NCBI RefSeq assembly: GCF_000226115.1
Contig: NC_016457.1
Location: 5,766,001-5,830,000 of the forward strand
DNA length: 64,000 nt
Source of the DNA: Thermothielavioides terrestris NRRL 8126
Taxonomy: Eukaryota; Ascomycota; Sordariomycetes; Sordariales; Chaetomiaceae
Direction: 5' to 3'
How positions within the stretch are numbered: the first letter of the stretch is position 1; the number at the start of each line of letters is the position of its first letter. Position numbers and translations under genes: made by a program. Shown in pieces: positions 34,356 to 46,400 of this stretch. Below the pieces are notes generated by a model. It saw only the letters and a program-made list of their open reading frames with translations. It had not been told where the DNA came from and did no database searches.

Positions 34356-35523
34356 GGAGGCTTGTTTCACAAACCAAACAGCTCGTTACACGGAGCTGGA
34401 CATGGAGATATGTGTATCACCACCCCCAGAAATGGCAAGCCTTTTCATCAGCTATGATACCCAGTGGCTTGCACCACGACAGTCACTCTACCCGACCGTG
34501 ATGCACCGCAGGCAGCTTTCACGCACAATCATTCTCCTAAACCGAGTCTTTACTGAGGGATGATCCTCACGCAATACTGCCCCATTGTCTGTGCAGGGAA
34601 GAACGGGCAAGGTCCTCGTCCATCACGGCGTCACGCAGCGCGGGCCAGGCCTCACTGTCCGTTGATGGCTAAAAACATGCATTCCTCACCAAGGATTCAG
34701 CCGTTCGAACCCACGCAACGGAAATATGGTCTATACCGAGTCAGCTCTTGAATCCCCGAGAGGCCAACAGCACTATGCCGTTGGAGAAAGACGCACATGA
34801 GAGGATATGGTGTTGCTTTCCTTGTCTGCCATTATGCACTGGTCCCCCCGAAAGAAAGATGGCAGTCTAGGCACACGCGAGATCACTGCCATCTCAGTAC
34901 GCAACCAGAGGTTCTTCTGCCCACCACAGACACCAGATGTCTGAATGATGGCCTTCTTGCCTCTCTCCCCCTTTCCCCTTTTCCGGGTTTCCCACACCGT
35001 TCTGCAGTGAACCCTAACCCCAGTTGTGGTCCGTGCAAGTCTTCTTCCGCCCCTCCTGTTCCCATCACCATCACGTGATCCAGAGAACATTGGCATGGCA
35101 CTTAAAGCTTCGCGTCAGGGCGCGTCACGGACTTTCCCCACAGCGTCAGGCCAGCACCGCGTCTTTTCGCGCGCCTTCCCATGCTCTGGCAGCTGCCTCT
35201 CACAGGCCTGCCAGCCAAAACCACAACTTCATCGGACGCTCATTGGATGCCAGCCCAGCCAGACCTCCATCTTCCATCTTGATTGCTGCTCGCAGCTGCA
35301 ATCGGTCTTCACTCCATTGTCGCATGCCATTCTTCTATTCTGCTTCCCACCCTTCATCTCTTTTCCCACAATCACAACTGTCCCAGCACGATTTCGACCT
35401 CGCTGAGATCCTTTTCGTGCAGTCACGCGGTCGTACACTTCCTGGTCCCTTGAAACTCTCTGGTTCGACTGCTCCCCAACTCATCCTGACTTGCTCCGTG
35501 TGCTTCGGAACCTGGTCGTAGCC
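34356..35523. other. Upstream region of the Mbp1 gene
   Basis: Promoter and 5' leader of the APSES gene. A pyrimidine-rich stretch (about 35270-35420) precedes the start. CGCG words occur at about 35110-35175, but I see no exact ACGCGT MCB box. No gene is recognised. Confidence 0.45.
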
Positions 35524-38087
35524 ATGGCCGCCGACCACCCCTTGGCGGGGATATACAGCGCGACATACAGCGGTGTGCGTATTCACTCATCCTCTGTCCC
35601 AGCTGCTGTCCTCCTCGCTGCTGACAATTGTGATCCTTCCAGATCCCCGTCTACGAGTACCAGTTCGGGCCCGACCTGAAAGAACATGTCATGCGCCGTC
35701 GGGAGGATAACTGGATCAATGCCACCCACATCCTGAAAGCCGCCGGCTTTGACAAGCCCGCCCGGACGAGGATCCTCGAGCGCGAGGTCCAGAAAGAGGC
35801 GCACAGGAAAATCCAGGGTGGCTACGGGAAATACCAAGGTGTGCAATGCTGCTCTCTCTCTGGGCCGCCTAGCGCTAACGTATTTTCTCGCCTGCCAGGC
35901 ACTTGGATCTCCCTCGAGCAAGGCGAGGTGCTTGCCCGGCGGAACAACGTCTACGAACGGCTGCGGCCCATCTTCGAGTTCGAGCCGGGCAATGAGAGCC
36001 CTCCGCCCGCTCCCAGGCATGCCAGCAGGCCGAAGGCCCCCAGGGCCCGGCCTGCTGTTCCAAAGTGGGGAAGTAAGTCGCAAGGCAGCCAGAACCACCT
36101 GCCACATGCAACACCCTTCTCACACGGTCATCACCAAGGCGCCGCCGTCCAAGAAGAGTACGACAACGCCGACAGCCAGATGAACGAGGACGACACGCCC
36201 GACAATCTGACCGTGGCCTCGGCCTCGTACATGGCCGAGGACGACCGCTACGACATGTCGCACTATTCGACCGGCCACAGGAAACGGAAGCGGGAGGAGA
36301 TGCTGCAGGACTTGACCGAGCAGCAGCACGCCATGTACGGAGACGAATTACTGGACTACTTTTTACTCTCCCGAAACGAGCAGCCCGCCATCCGCCCCGA
36401 CCCGCCGACCAACTTCCAGCCAGACTGGCCCATCGACACGGAGCGGCATACCGCCTTGCACTGGGCCTCCGCTATGGGCGACGTAGAGGTCATTAGGCAG
36501 CTAAAGCGGTTTGGCGCGAACCTGGCCTCGCGGAACGTGCGAGGCGAGACTCCGTTCATGCGGTCCGTCAACTTCACCAATTGCTACGAGAAGCAGACGT
36601 TCCCGACCGTCATGAAGGAACTCTTCAGTACCGTGGATGAGCGGGACGACTCGGGCTGCACCGTCCTCCATCATGCCGCCATCATGAAGAGCGGGCGCGT
36701 CACCAGTCACTCATGTTCGCGCTACTATCTCGACAACATCTTGAACAAGCTGCAGGAAACCCGCTCCGGGGACGAGTTTCAGCAGCTGCTCGATGCCCAA
36801 GACCGCGACGGCAACACCGCCATGCACTTAGCCGCCATGCGGGACGCTCGCAAGTGCATCCGCGCGCTGCTCGGTCGCGGCGCGTCCACCGACATCCCCA
36901 ACAACCAGGGCGTGAGAGCAGAGGACTTGATCAGGGAGCTCAATGCCTCAAAGAGCAAGACTGCCCGCGGCCCGCCACAGCGCTCATCCAGCCCCTTCGC
37001 GCCCGACTCGCAACGGCACACGGCCTTCCGTGACGCCGTAGCCGAATCTGATAGCAGGCTCCCGGTGAGCTTCCGCAGCGAGGCCGCGAATACAGTCCAT
37101 TCGCGCATCACCCCGCTTGTGCTGCAGAGGCTCCAGGACCTCGCGCAGAGTTACGAGAACGAGCTCAATGAGAAGGAAGAAGCTGAGAAAGAAGCGCGCC
37201 GGATTCTCCTGAACAGCCAAGCCGAATTGGCCAACCTGCGCACCGCCATCGCCGAGCTCGAGTCGCGCGCCGAGGCCGACGAAACCGCTGCGAAGACGAC
37301 CGCCGAAGCCGCCGATATCGCCAAGAAGGTGCTCGCGTATTACACCCACCAGAACCGCATCCTCATACAGGAAGCCGTCAAAAACGAGCTCGCCGGCAAC
37401 ATCAACGGTGACAGCAACAAGGGCGCCGCCACCGACAAGCACCAGGACCAGCCCAACGGCGAGACCTCCTCCGAAACGCAGAACGCCGCCGCCGCCTCAA
37501 CCAACCCCTCTCCCGCACCCGCCGGCAACACATCCCTCCGGTCCTCTGACCTCGAAGAAGACGACGACAGCCCGCAGGCGCGGCTACAACTCGCCACGGA
37601 GCTGCGCGCGCTCTTGCTGGACCAGCGCCGCGCCGAGCAGGCCTACGTCGACGCGCTCGGCGCCGTCGGCACCGGTGATCGCATCGAGCGGTACATGCGC
37701 CTGCTGAAATCGTGCCTGCCGCCCGAGGAGCACAGCATGCTGGACCAGAACCTGGACGAGGTGATCAAGATGATGGAGGACGAGGCGGATGCCGATACGG
37801 CTCTCGATGGCGCGGCTGCCGCTGCCGCAGCGGCGGACCACGAAGAGCGCGACGGGTTGCCCCTGCCCATGCCGGCGTCGCTGCCGCTGCCGGTCCCGAT
37901 GCCGGCGCCCGGCTCTTCTCACCACCATGCGCGTGGCCACGCGCCAGGGTCGGTGATGGATGTGGATGGCGGCGATGAGAGGTCGGCGAGCTTGGACGGG
38001 CCGGTGCCCGGCCGCTCAGATCTGCCGATGGACAGGCCGCCCTTGCCTGCGACTGCCTCTGCCTCTTCTGCCTCTGCGACGATGTAG
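35524..38087 (+). CDS. mbp1: APSES-ankyrin transcription factor, MBF DNA-binding subunit Mbp1
   Basis: Exons 35524-35574, 35643-35838 and 35899-38087 give 811 aa. The product is the DNA-binding subunit of the MBF (Mbp1-Swi6) complex, which drives G1/S genes in the nucleus. The APSES domain spans about 18-110: IPVYEYQFGPD, MRRREDNWINATHILKAAG (34-52), GGYGKYQGTWI (76-86), then the wing ARRNNVYERLRPIFEF. A bipartite basic stretch HRKRKREE follows at about 208. Ankyrin repeats start near 265 (RHTALHWASAMGD), 332 (SGCTVLHHAA) and 384 (DGNTAMHLAA). A coiled coil covers about 487-550, and the C-terminus is Pro/Met/Ser-rich. Intron 2 (60 nt) is frame-neutral and stop-free. A further candidate intron, 36073-36138 (66 nt, GTAAGT donor, AAG acceptor), would shorten the protein to 789 aa. 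Its length and order match fungal Mbp1. Confidence 0.92.
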
Positions 38088-38863
38088 GACATCGGAGGCG
38101 CTGTGTGGCCGGTTGTCGGGAGCGTTGTGTTGCCGCGTGTCGGAGGCCCGAGCTTGCTGGGAGGGAGCGCGCCGTTGGCTTTGTCTGCGCCCACGTCTGC
38201 GTCTGCGTTTGCGTCTGCTTCTGCGCCTGCGGCTAGGCCTATGTCTACTACGCCTGCGCCTTGGTCTGCGTCAGCGTTCACGCCTGTGTTTGGGTCTGCT
38301 TCGGCGTCCACGCCTGCGCCTTGGTCTGTTTCAGCGTTTACGCCTGCGTCTGCGTTTACGTCTGGGTTCATGCCCGCTTCAGCGTCAACGCCTGCGCCTG
38401 GGTTTTCGTCTGGGTTTGCGTCTGGGTTTACATCCGGGTTTACGCCCGCTTCAGCGTCGGCGCCTGCGCCTGCGCCTGGGTTCACGTCTGGGTCTACATT
38501 TTGGTTTGCACCTGCATCTGCGGCTGCGTCTGCTTTCACGTCTGCGTCGATGTAGGACATCGGAGACGCTGGATTGCCGGATATCGGAGGCACCATATGG
38601 CCGACTGCCGAAGGCGAGTTGTGGTCAAAGGACGACGGCGTTGCGCTGCCAGGGATCGGAGGCGCTGTGTTGCCGGAGGTCGAAGCCGCTGAGCTGCCGG
38701 ATGTTGAGGGCGCTGTGTTACCGGAAGTTGAGGGCGCTGGGCTGCCGGATGTCGAGGGCGCTGTACCGCGCCTGCCGCAGTTGCTGCCGCGGCCGGAGCA
38801 GCAGCTGTTGCCGGAGATGCTGCCGCTGCCGGAGACGGTGTGTCCCCGGGACTTGATGGTCAA
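37919..38863 (-). CDS. Low-complexity open frame antisense to the mbp1 3' end (doubtful gene)
   Basis: A 314-codon minus-strand frame. It starts MTIKSRGHTVSGSGS, has imperfect TAPSTSGN-like repeats, then an Ala/Asp/Asn/Val repeat region (units like NPDVNPDA), and overlaps mbp1 by 169 bp. The composition follows from a CTGCGT-type repeat on the plus strand, which also opens two plus frames here. Nothing marks it as a gene beyond length. I list it so it is not lost, and think it is more likely a by-product of repeat expansion. Confidence 0.2.
   Translation of the reverse strand: MTIKSRGHTVSGSGSISGNSCCSGRGSNCGRRGTAPSTSGSPAPSTSGNTAPSTSGSSAASTSGNTAPPIPGSATPSSFDHNSPSAVGHMVPPISGNPASPMSYIDADVKADAAADAGANQNVDPDVNPGAGAGADAEAGVNPDVNPDANPDENPGAGVDAEAGMNPDVNADAGVNAETDQGAGVDAEADPNTGVNADADQGAGVVDIGLAAGAEADANADADVGADKANGALPPSKLGPPTRGNTTLPTTGHTAPPMSYIVAEAEEAEAVAGKGGLSIGRSERPGTGPSKLADLSSPPSTSITDPGAWPRAWW
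38150..38560 (+). repeat. Degenerate CTGCGT/CTGGGT hexamer expansion
   Basis: Hexamer-like repeats (GTCTGCGTTTGC, GCCTGCGCCTTG and similar) run for about 400 bp just after mbp1. The final coding words of mbp1, ending ATGTAGGACATCGGAGGCGC at 38083-38102, recur at 38549-38568 (ATGTAGGACATCGGAGACGC). This suggests that the 3' end was duplicated in tandem and the spacer expanded. Confidence 0.75.
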
Positions 38864-38869
38864 CGGAAT

Positions 38870-41791
38870 GCTCTGAGGGATGGATGGGGTTGTGTCGTCG
38901 CTCCAGCGCGGGGGAGCAAGCTTGGTTGTTTCGGGCCAGCAATTGATCGACTTGGAGAGATGCAGAAGAGGATATGGTACTTGGCAACCGACTGGCTTTT
39001 TGGTTGGTTAGCCAGATGGGGAGATGCACGCAGGATCTCACGGTTTTGGCTTGGAATGCCTTTTTCTTCCCTGGGTATCTGCGGAGCACAAAGGGGTCGG
39101 CCCTCCTTGATTATCACAGCAGCGTTGGTCTTGCTGGACAGGATTGGGTGGAAGGCATTGAGCGATATTTCATTTTGATGGCGGAGGCGTTCGAGTTCAG
39201 CACGTCACAGGGTTGTGCGGCACCCCCTTGAGTGGTTGGAGCAAAGGGGATGTATTCTGCCCAAGGTCTCGCGACAGGAGGAGGCGCTTTTCTACGAATC
39301 CCAAGGGGCTTGGGGGCTCGGGTTATCTGGGCTTCTGGCGCGGCACGAACAGGGCGCGGCGCGGTGACGGCCTACGCAGCGTAGGCCTTGCCATCCTCTG
39401 GCGTTGACTTTTCTTCTCTCTTTCTCTCCTGTCCGCTCTATTTTCGCGCCCTCTTGAGCGAGTAACCCCTATATCTGACGCGAGGAATGGTGTTCGCGGA
39501 CTGGGTGGCGTTCACGATATCAGCGAACCGGACTCCGGTGTCGCATGGTTTGGGAAGGGAGGAAGAGACCGCGCCGGGTGTTCACTCTACACCTCCTTCT
39601 GCTCCTCGTTCTCGAGGTGTGGTTTGGTCCAGGGCAATGGTATATAAAGCATCGAAGACAATGAATGCACATGAACGTCGTTTCGAAGGGTCCCCACTGT
39701 TTTGTGAACTGATCAGTTTCAGGGGCCGTCCGTTCCGTCTGTCAGATGTCGGAAAATCGGCAGGTCTGGCCCCCAACACGGCGTCTGCCGCCGCCGTAAA
39801 CCGTGCACAAGAATGCCCGCTTATTTTTTTTTTTTTTATTTTATTTTTTTATTTTTTTTTTTTTTTTTTTTTATTTATGCCTATCCAGGGCGAGTGGCAA
39901 ATAGCGGAAATGCCTTCGTGCAGCTGGGCCTCGGGAGAACCCCACCACTCGACGACCTGTCTCATCACACAGCCGCGGGGCCGCGGCTGATGGATCTGGA
40001 TGGAGGTCGGGATGGGATGCCCCGAGAAGGCAAGGATTTCCACGGGTGCTACACCCGTTCGACGGCGTTGTATCTCAGTTTTTTCTTTGGCTCGCGTTCG
40101 CGGAACAGCGGTGAGGAGCGGGTGGTGGCACGACTGCTTGTTGCTTTCTCTCTCTCCGAGGGCTGTCGATGGCCTCTTACCTGCATCCGCAGGTCCCGTC
40201 CGTGGCCCTGAGCGATCAGTGCCGGCTGAACAGACCGCCCCCTGTGATATCCGCGGTGGCGTGCTTTCCACAAAAACGCTTTGATGAATAATCATCAATT
40301 CAGATCCGTTCTTGAACCGCAGCCATTGGCCGCCTGTCGCGGCAGAGTGATCCAAGAAGGAACCGTGGTGACACCGCGAGTGGAGGCGCCTCGTAAAATC
40401 TGGGTCATCACCTGTAGGCCAGAACGAACGACAAGCCGTGAGCCGTCAGCGGGTTTGTCACTCGCCGCAATCAGGGATTTCCTGGCCGTGTCCTTCCTGG
40501 CTGTGTCCGTCATCGCCGTTCAACCCCTCCGTGATGCGCCTGAAAACAAAGGCCCTCTTTGAGTTCGGGGATCCAAGTCAAAACGGGAATATCCACATGG
40601 GCGGCGTTTCTGTCGGCCCCTTCGATGGGCCTCGCACCTGCGAGATCATGGCCCTCGTACATGTACCAGTCCCAGCTCAGAGGGTGCCCCTGCGTGACCC
40701 AGGCCACGCGTTAAAGCTCCCTGACTGGACTGGTCAGAGCCCCATCCCCGCCAATAATCGACAGGGATGAGACGACTCTTGCGGCTGTCGCGGAGGGGAT
40801 TAAGCATGTTAGTTCTGGTCCAAGTGGCTGGTTGCGCTGTTTGTGCCTGCCGCTTTGGTCCTTTCCTCCCAGAGGCTTGCGAACCAGGCCCGCGTGATGG
40901 AGACGCAACGCAGGTGGCGGAACCGAGTCAAATCGACCCCAGACGCGTGATTATGGATTCACCCCCCGGGAGCCTCACTCAGATTCTCGGCGTCGCTGTG
41001 CAGGTATCCATTGGCCGCGCTGGTCGCTGGTCCCGGAAGGCAGAGGCAGGGAACTGGTTACGCAACCTGTTAATGACTTTGCTCAGCCTCGTTTATCTGA
41101 ACATCAGAAGGGGAGTGCTTTCCACGGGAGAAAACTCCTGCTGACCCTCGCACGCCCCCTTAGGGCTGGACGGGCGACCACCCGCGACAAGCCGGTCAGC
41201 ACAACCCGGAATCGGCAGCCTCGGCAGTCGTAGGATCGGTATATTGGCCAGTCACGAGCTTGCTGAAACGGAAGGAACATTGTCACGCGGCGGGGAGAAA
41301 TGGCGCCCCATGGTGTCGCTGTTGGGACGGCGGATCGAGGCCGTCGGCGAAAGTACCCGCCTTCTGGGAAGGCCAAGGGCAGAAAGCAGTGCAAAGCAGT
41401 GAAATGGATATATTACCCAAAGGAAAGACATCCTTGTTCTGCTGCCCTCCAGCCTGGTCTTTTTCTGGGGAGCGGCGCCGGGCAACTGGGACTGGCCAAA
41501 GGAAAAGATGGCGTCGATGGGAGAAACACGAGATCTGATGCGGGAACTCGAGGTCAAGTGGCAGGTTACCGGGATTGTGGCGCCGTGGCGCGCGGGCCAC
41601 TGCAGCTGAGAGATTGCGCGTCGGGCCAACCAATGGCCAGAAATGCGGATCCGCCTCAATGGCGGTCTCGGTTGTTGGCTGAGAAAATCAGGGAGTGGAA
41701 CGGGATTATCTCAGCCCTCAGACCCCTTTCATTGCGTTCTCTGTTTTCCCGGCCTGCGGCCGGGAGGCTGGATCTTAAAGGCTGATGGCTA
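38870..41791. other. Gene-free right end of the island
   Basis: 2.9 kb of GC-balanced sequence with no conserved coding region on either strand; open stretches of 60-170 codons show no motifs. A T-rich tract lies at 39821-39877. The region ends at the nested MITEs, where RIP-type composition begins. Confidence 0.5.
39821..39877 (-). repeat. Poly(T) tract with TTATT interruptions
   Basis: 57 nt, almost all T with a few A. On the minus strand it is a poly(A)-like tract. It may be the tail of a lost retroposon or a simple repeat; flanking sequence does not decide. Confidence 0.85.
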
Positions 41792-42556
41792 AAGAGGTCC
41801 CGCCAAGACTAATTTCGGCCAATTGTCGGCAATGTTTTTACAACGTCAGTACCCCGCCAAGACCGCCACGGGGTTTGCACTATCGCCAAGGGTTAGTTCG
41901 CCAGGGGTGCGGGGGGCGGCGCCGGTAGACGTTAAAGAGGTCCCGCCAAGACTAATTTCGGCCAATTGTCGGCAATGGTTTTACACCGTCAGTACGTCAC
42001 CAAGATCGCTACGGGGTTTGCACTATCGCTAAGGGTTAATTCGCTAGGGGTACGACTAGCGGCGCTAGCCCCCTGTTAGTTAGGATTTAGGTTAAAGTAA
42101 GGATATAGGTTATAGTTAAGATATGGGTTATCCTCGTTTTCTTTTTTTTCGATTTGGTTGAGGTATCGTAAAGTTGTTGTTGTTGTGAGTCTTTGCGATT
42201 TGCATTGTTGATGTTCGAAGTCGTAGCGGCCCTGCTCACCTTTGGCGATTTGTAAATACTTGTACACAGCAGTCTCCGAAATTAGTCTTGGCGGGACCTC
42301 TTTAACGACGACCGTGGTGCTAGCCCCCCGCTGGTTAGGGTAAGGGTTATAGTTAGGGTGAGGGTCAAGGTTAGGGTATAGGTTAACTTCGTTTTCCTTT
42401 TTTCAATTTGGTTGAGGTTTTACGAAGTTGTTGCTACAAGTCTTTGCAATTCTTCGTTGTTGATGTTGCTCGAAGTCGGAGCGACCTACTCCCTTGTAGC
42501 AATTTGTAAATACTTGTAAGCGGTAGGTTCCGAAATTAGTCTTGGCGGGACCTCTT
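41792..42556. mobile_element. MITE copy 2 (outer), split by copy 3
   Basis: The left arm is 41792-41934 and the right arm 42303-42556, with terminal inverted repeats AAGAGGTCCC... and ...GGGACCTCTT and TA on both flanks (41790-41791, 42557-42558). The right arm keeps the GTTAGGGT-like words (about 42335-42385). About 25 extra bases near the insertion site (GGTAGACGT...ACGACGACCGTGG) are absent from copy 1. The eight bases before the TA (CTGATGGC) are the same as before copy 1, perhaps a target preference. Confidence 0.85.
41935..42302. mobile_element. MITE copy 3 (inner), inserted in copy 2
   Basis: 368 bp with perfect 27-bp terminal inverted repeats (41935-41961 and 42276-42302) and TA flanks (41933-41934, 42303-42304). 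Its interior is more RIP-mutated than copy 1: telomere-like words have become GTTAGGATTTAGG and similar. It carries no coding capacity. Confidence 0.9.
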
Positions 42557-42558
42557 TA

Positions 42559-43151
42559 AGAATAACCGCTAGGAGAGGTCCGTGCCTAGGCCTGCTAAGA
42601 CGTAATCCTATACTAGCTTATATATAACGCTGTCCGCTAGACCCTTTGAGAACCTAGCCTACTTTTTGTAGAGAACGCCTTTGAAAGAGGTCTGAGAGTA
42701 AAATTCGAGATTCCTTAAGTCGAGGTATAGTTTTGTATAAGAGCTGAAAAAAAGTGCTTAATCACTCGCTAATATCTCTACTACTATATATCGTATCGCC
42801 AAGGCGATTATAGTCTGAAGATCGCCATTGATAAGCGATTCTAGTGAGCCTACTTTTGTATATATAGCGATAGTTTTTTCCTAAACGGTTGCTTCCAATG
42901 TAAATTTCACTTCGAGGTATAGCTTTTAATCTAGTCGATAACCCCCCTTTAACTTCTATAACAATGTATCAAACTTGATCAAATTTGGCATTAACGATAT
43001 ACTTATCTAAGCGATCCTTAGAGCTTATTTTTCCTCCCTTTGATCCAACTATATTGCTAAATAGTAGCTTAGAGGGTATAGAAAATAGTATAACGAGCTT
43101 GATCGCGGGTATCCTAGGCTTGTGGGTATCCTCCTAGCCAACGTAGGCATC
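42559..43151. other. TA-rich degenerate sequence
   Basis: RIP-type composition; no terminal repeats or protein relic recognised. It is probably older repeat debris into which the family-3 element inserted. Confidence 0.4.
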
Positions 43152-43400
43152 TATTATACGCAACTGTGGCAAGGGCACCTATAACCGCACCGCGGTCAAG
43201 GGTAACGAGTGTTCCCCTTAAAAAGGGAACCTCGCCTACAACCCCTTTATAGAACAGTAGACTATATCAATATACTTTTATGACATATACTAGTGTTCAA
43301 GAGTACCGCCTTATCGGCTAACGAGGCTAAGAGACATTGATCTTTCTTATCCTTATACGTTTACCGCTAGATAGTTACCGAGCACCATCTATATATAACA
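43152..43400 (+). repeat. 5' LTR of family-3 copy 1
   Basis: 249 bp, TATTATAC...TATAACA. Copy 2 keeps the original TG start, so the TA here is a RIP change. It contains an imperfect hairpin GTTCCCCTTAAAAAGGGAAC at about 43211-43230. It is preceded by GCATC, the possible target duplication. Confidence 0.88.
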
Positions 43401-43402
43401 AG

Positions 43403-43417
43403 TGGTACCTACTAACG
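43403..43417 (+). other. tRNA-type primer-binding site, family-3 copy 1
   Basis: TGGTACCTACTAACG begins two bases after the LTR. Copy 2 has the less mutated TGGTGCCTACTAACG. The TGG start fits pairing with a tRNA CCA end. Confidence 0.65.
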
Positions 43418-46400
43418 ATTTAAACCTATTCGCTTCCTATCGAGGGGAGCCTAGTTCAACTCGGACAATATTACGAGTTACGCCTAGTAAGTTGTATAGA
43501 GCAACGCCTAAAGTAGATAATACTCCTTTATAAGGAAGTAAGCCTCGGAGTATATAATTTATAATGAACCAGTTTATAACCTAGATACTATTACTCTAAT
43601 ACTAAGTATTTGCGAAAGGTTAGAAGCTAGACGGATTTAAGCCTTATAAACGCCAACGTCTATAGGGATATATAGTAGATATTCAAGTTCATTAAGGACT
43701 TTGAGATTATCTACAACGTCCAATAGATAACTGTTATTAATCCCTAAAAACTCTAATACTTAGAAGCTATAATATTACTCGAAGAGGTACTAAAAGGAGA
43801 CGTCTACGTCCAATAGTATATTAAAATACTATATATCTTAGAGTATCCTCCTTCTTAGATACTCGACAATTATATTCCTTATATCTACCTTATAACCATT
43901 AGGTATAAAGTCCAAGTAGCTATCAATAAGAACCTTATCCTAGACCCTAGGATCAAAGATGCCGCCTTAGAGACTAAGGACTCGACCTAAGAAACGTTAA
44001 AGACCTTAGGACTAGAAAGTCGGGGACCGCTAGAGACCCTGAAACCTTAAGGGACCAACGCTTAGTAACTAGGACTAGCTATACTACTAGAAATATTAGT
44101 AAAAACTAGATATAATCCGACTAAGGACTAGTTAGCAACTCTACTAAGCCTAACCTTCTAGGAGCAACTAAAGCCCTAAGATATATTAACTATTCTTTAA
44201 TAGAGATATAAAGCCTATACCGTTAGCAACTATAATCTTAGTAGCTACTATTAAAGATAGCTAGAAGGATTATAGGATCTACTACTATAGAACCGACAAC
44301 CTAAAGAGGAAGACCTATTATCTCTAATAGCTTAGCTAATTAGTATTTTCGACTAGGTTCCCTAGCTACTACTATAGACGCTAAACTAGCTATCCTAGCA
44401 CTTATCTAGACGTCCTGAACTAAATATAGTTATCTAGGACCCTAGAACGGAATATATAGACAGTTCAGTTGATTCTAATGTCTCTTTACTATTCTAAGAG
44501 ATACTAAGCCTACTATATAGACAGTAGCTACCTTAAAAGGGGCCCTTTAGCTAAGTATCTAGACTTTCTAAATAAATAGCTAGAGCTATAGACAACTAAG
44601 GTATATTCACTATATAGAACTTCCTTACCTAGATAGCTAAGATAATAGAGAACCTAAATATTATAATCGAAAGAGCGAATAGGGCTATAGGCAAAGAAGA
44701 CTATTAAACTGAAACTAAAGACAAAAGCATTATATCTTTATAGGTACCTACATCTATAGCAAAATAGAAGATCTAGGACACTAGTCTCTTTTAGCTAAAT
44801 ATAGAGAACGAAGCTAAGGAACCCTAGAACCTATAGTACAATAAATAGTAGCTATACTATAGGGACGTCAACCTTTAGGTTAAATAGATAGATCAGGTTA
44901 TCAGATACTATCCAATAAGAGAAGAGACCCTATATATAGAGATATAGACCCTACTTCGAGGATCAACGCTATAATAGTATAAGTAACAACTATTAGCTAT
45001 AGAAAAAGTAGCACTTACTATATTTATAAAAGTATAGACTAAACACTTGAAAAAAGAGTTTAGTATCAAGAGGTACAAAGTGGAAAAATAGCTAAACGAA
45101 AACTAGTATATCGCAAAGGACAACTATAAAGACAAGCTAATTAGAAAATTCGCTATAAAGTACTTCAAATATATATATATCTAAGGAAATACTACTAAGG
45201 AGCAACGTCTAATATACTTCTATAACTACCTCTATCTAGAACTTCGTTAGTTATACTTTAAACTAGATATAACTATAGAGACAAGTATATTCCTTAGTAT
45301 CCTCGACACTAAAGTATATATCGTTAAGGACAAGCTTCGCTAGGACACCGCTAAGGGCTATATCATTAGCTATAGCCCTATCACCAACAATATAGATATA
45401 GAGTACAACGACGAAAGACGAGGAGACGACTAGGAGAATAGCAGAGCCTTTTAGATAAATAGAGGTAAAAGAGGATATCGCAACTATTAGAAAAGAGACA
45501 GAGATAGACCCTAGCGACTTAGAAACAACTAGCATAGAGATAGTAATTAAGTACAACTATTCAATGATCAAAACTTCTATAGCTTAACTAGACGTAGAAG
45601 AGAATACTAACCGTTTAACAACTATAGAGGAGGAGTCAAACCGTTCAACAGCTAAAGAAGAAGTAACAATAGTAACTATAGAAGACGACCTCGATAGCTT
45701 TAATAGGTTCAGATATATATATACAAAAGATAGTATAAAGATAGTATCTTCGTATACTATAACGAGATTAAAGTAATAGAGGACGACGAAGACACTAACC
45801 TTTATTGTAAAATGCTAGAGAAGACTAAGTACATTCTCGTCGACGAATATAATATTAAAGCCGAAGACAAGGAATTAGAAGACGAGGAAGTCGATAGTTC
45901 TTACTACTTATATTACACCTTTTATTAGCCTAGCCTAGGTCGAAGCAAATAGCTATAATAGCTTCTCTAAATTCAACAATGCACCGCTTATAGCAAAGTC
46001 TTCGCGATACGTTGTAAGCTTTTTGAATATATAGCCAACGACGGCAACGAGGATAAGTATAGACCTATACAACCTTAGATAGACTATTAGCACAACCTCA
46101 ATAATAATAAGGACGAACTTAATAGTAAAGACATAAACTTTATACTAACCAAAGGATAGATCGTAGAAGCGTAGCCCTATATACTGCTACTAAAGGCGTT
46201 AGATAAGCAAGCTATATACCTTATAATCAATATCAATGTAAACCTAGGCGAGCTAAGTACCAAAGTTTACTTCGATATAGATAGTAATACCAACCTCGTC
46301 GACAAGGAGTTTATCTCTAAGTAGGCTAAAAACCTACGTTAGATTAATATAAAGCCGTACTTTATTAAAGGTATCGGAGCCTATATAGAGGTCAAAAAGC

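Noticed and set aside
38103..38856. Two plus-strand frames of 150 and 298 codons after mbp1
   Set aside because: Pure products of the hexamer repeat (Ser/Ala/Thr/Pro-rich, and Leu/Arg-rich).
14746..41791. Starship-type giant mobile element carrying the gene island as cargo
   Set aside because: No tyrosine-recombinase captain gene or matching end repeats are visible; the bracketing repeats are ordinary LTR elements.
45263..45556. 97-codon minus frame in the family-3 element
   Set aside because: Antisense to the gag-like region, hydrophobic low-complexity translation, and disrupted in the second copy near 60000-60290.
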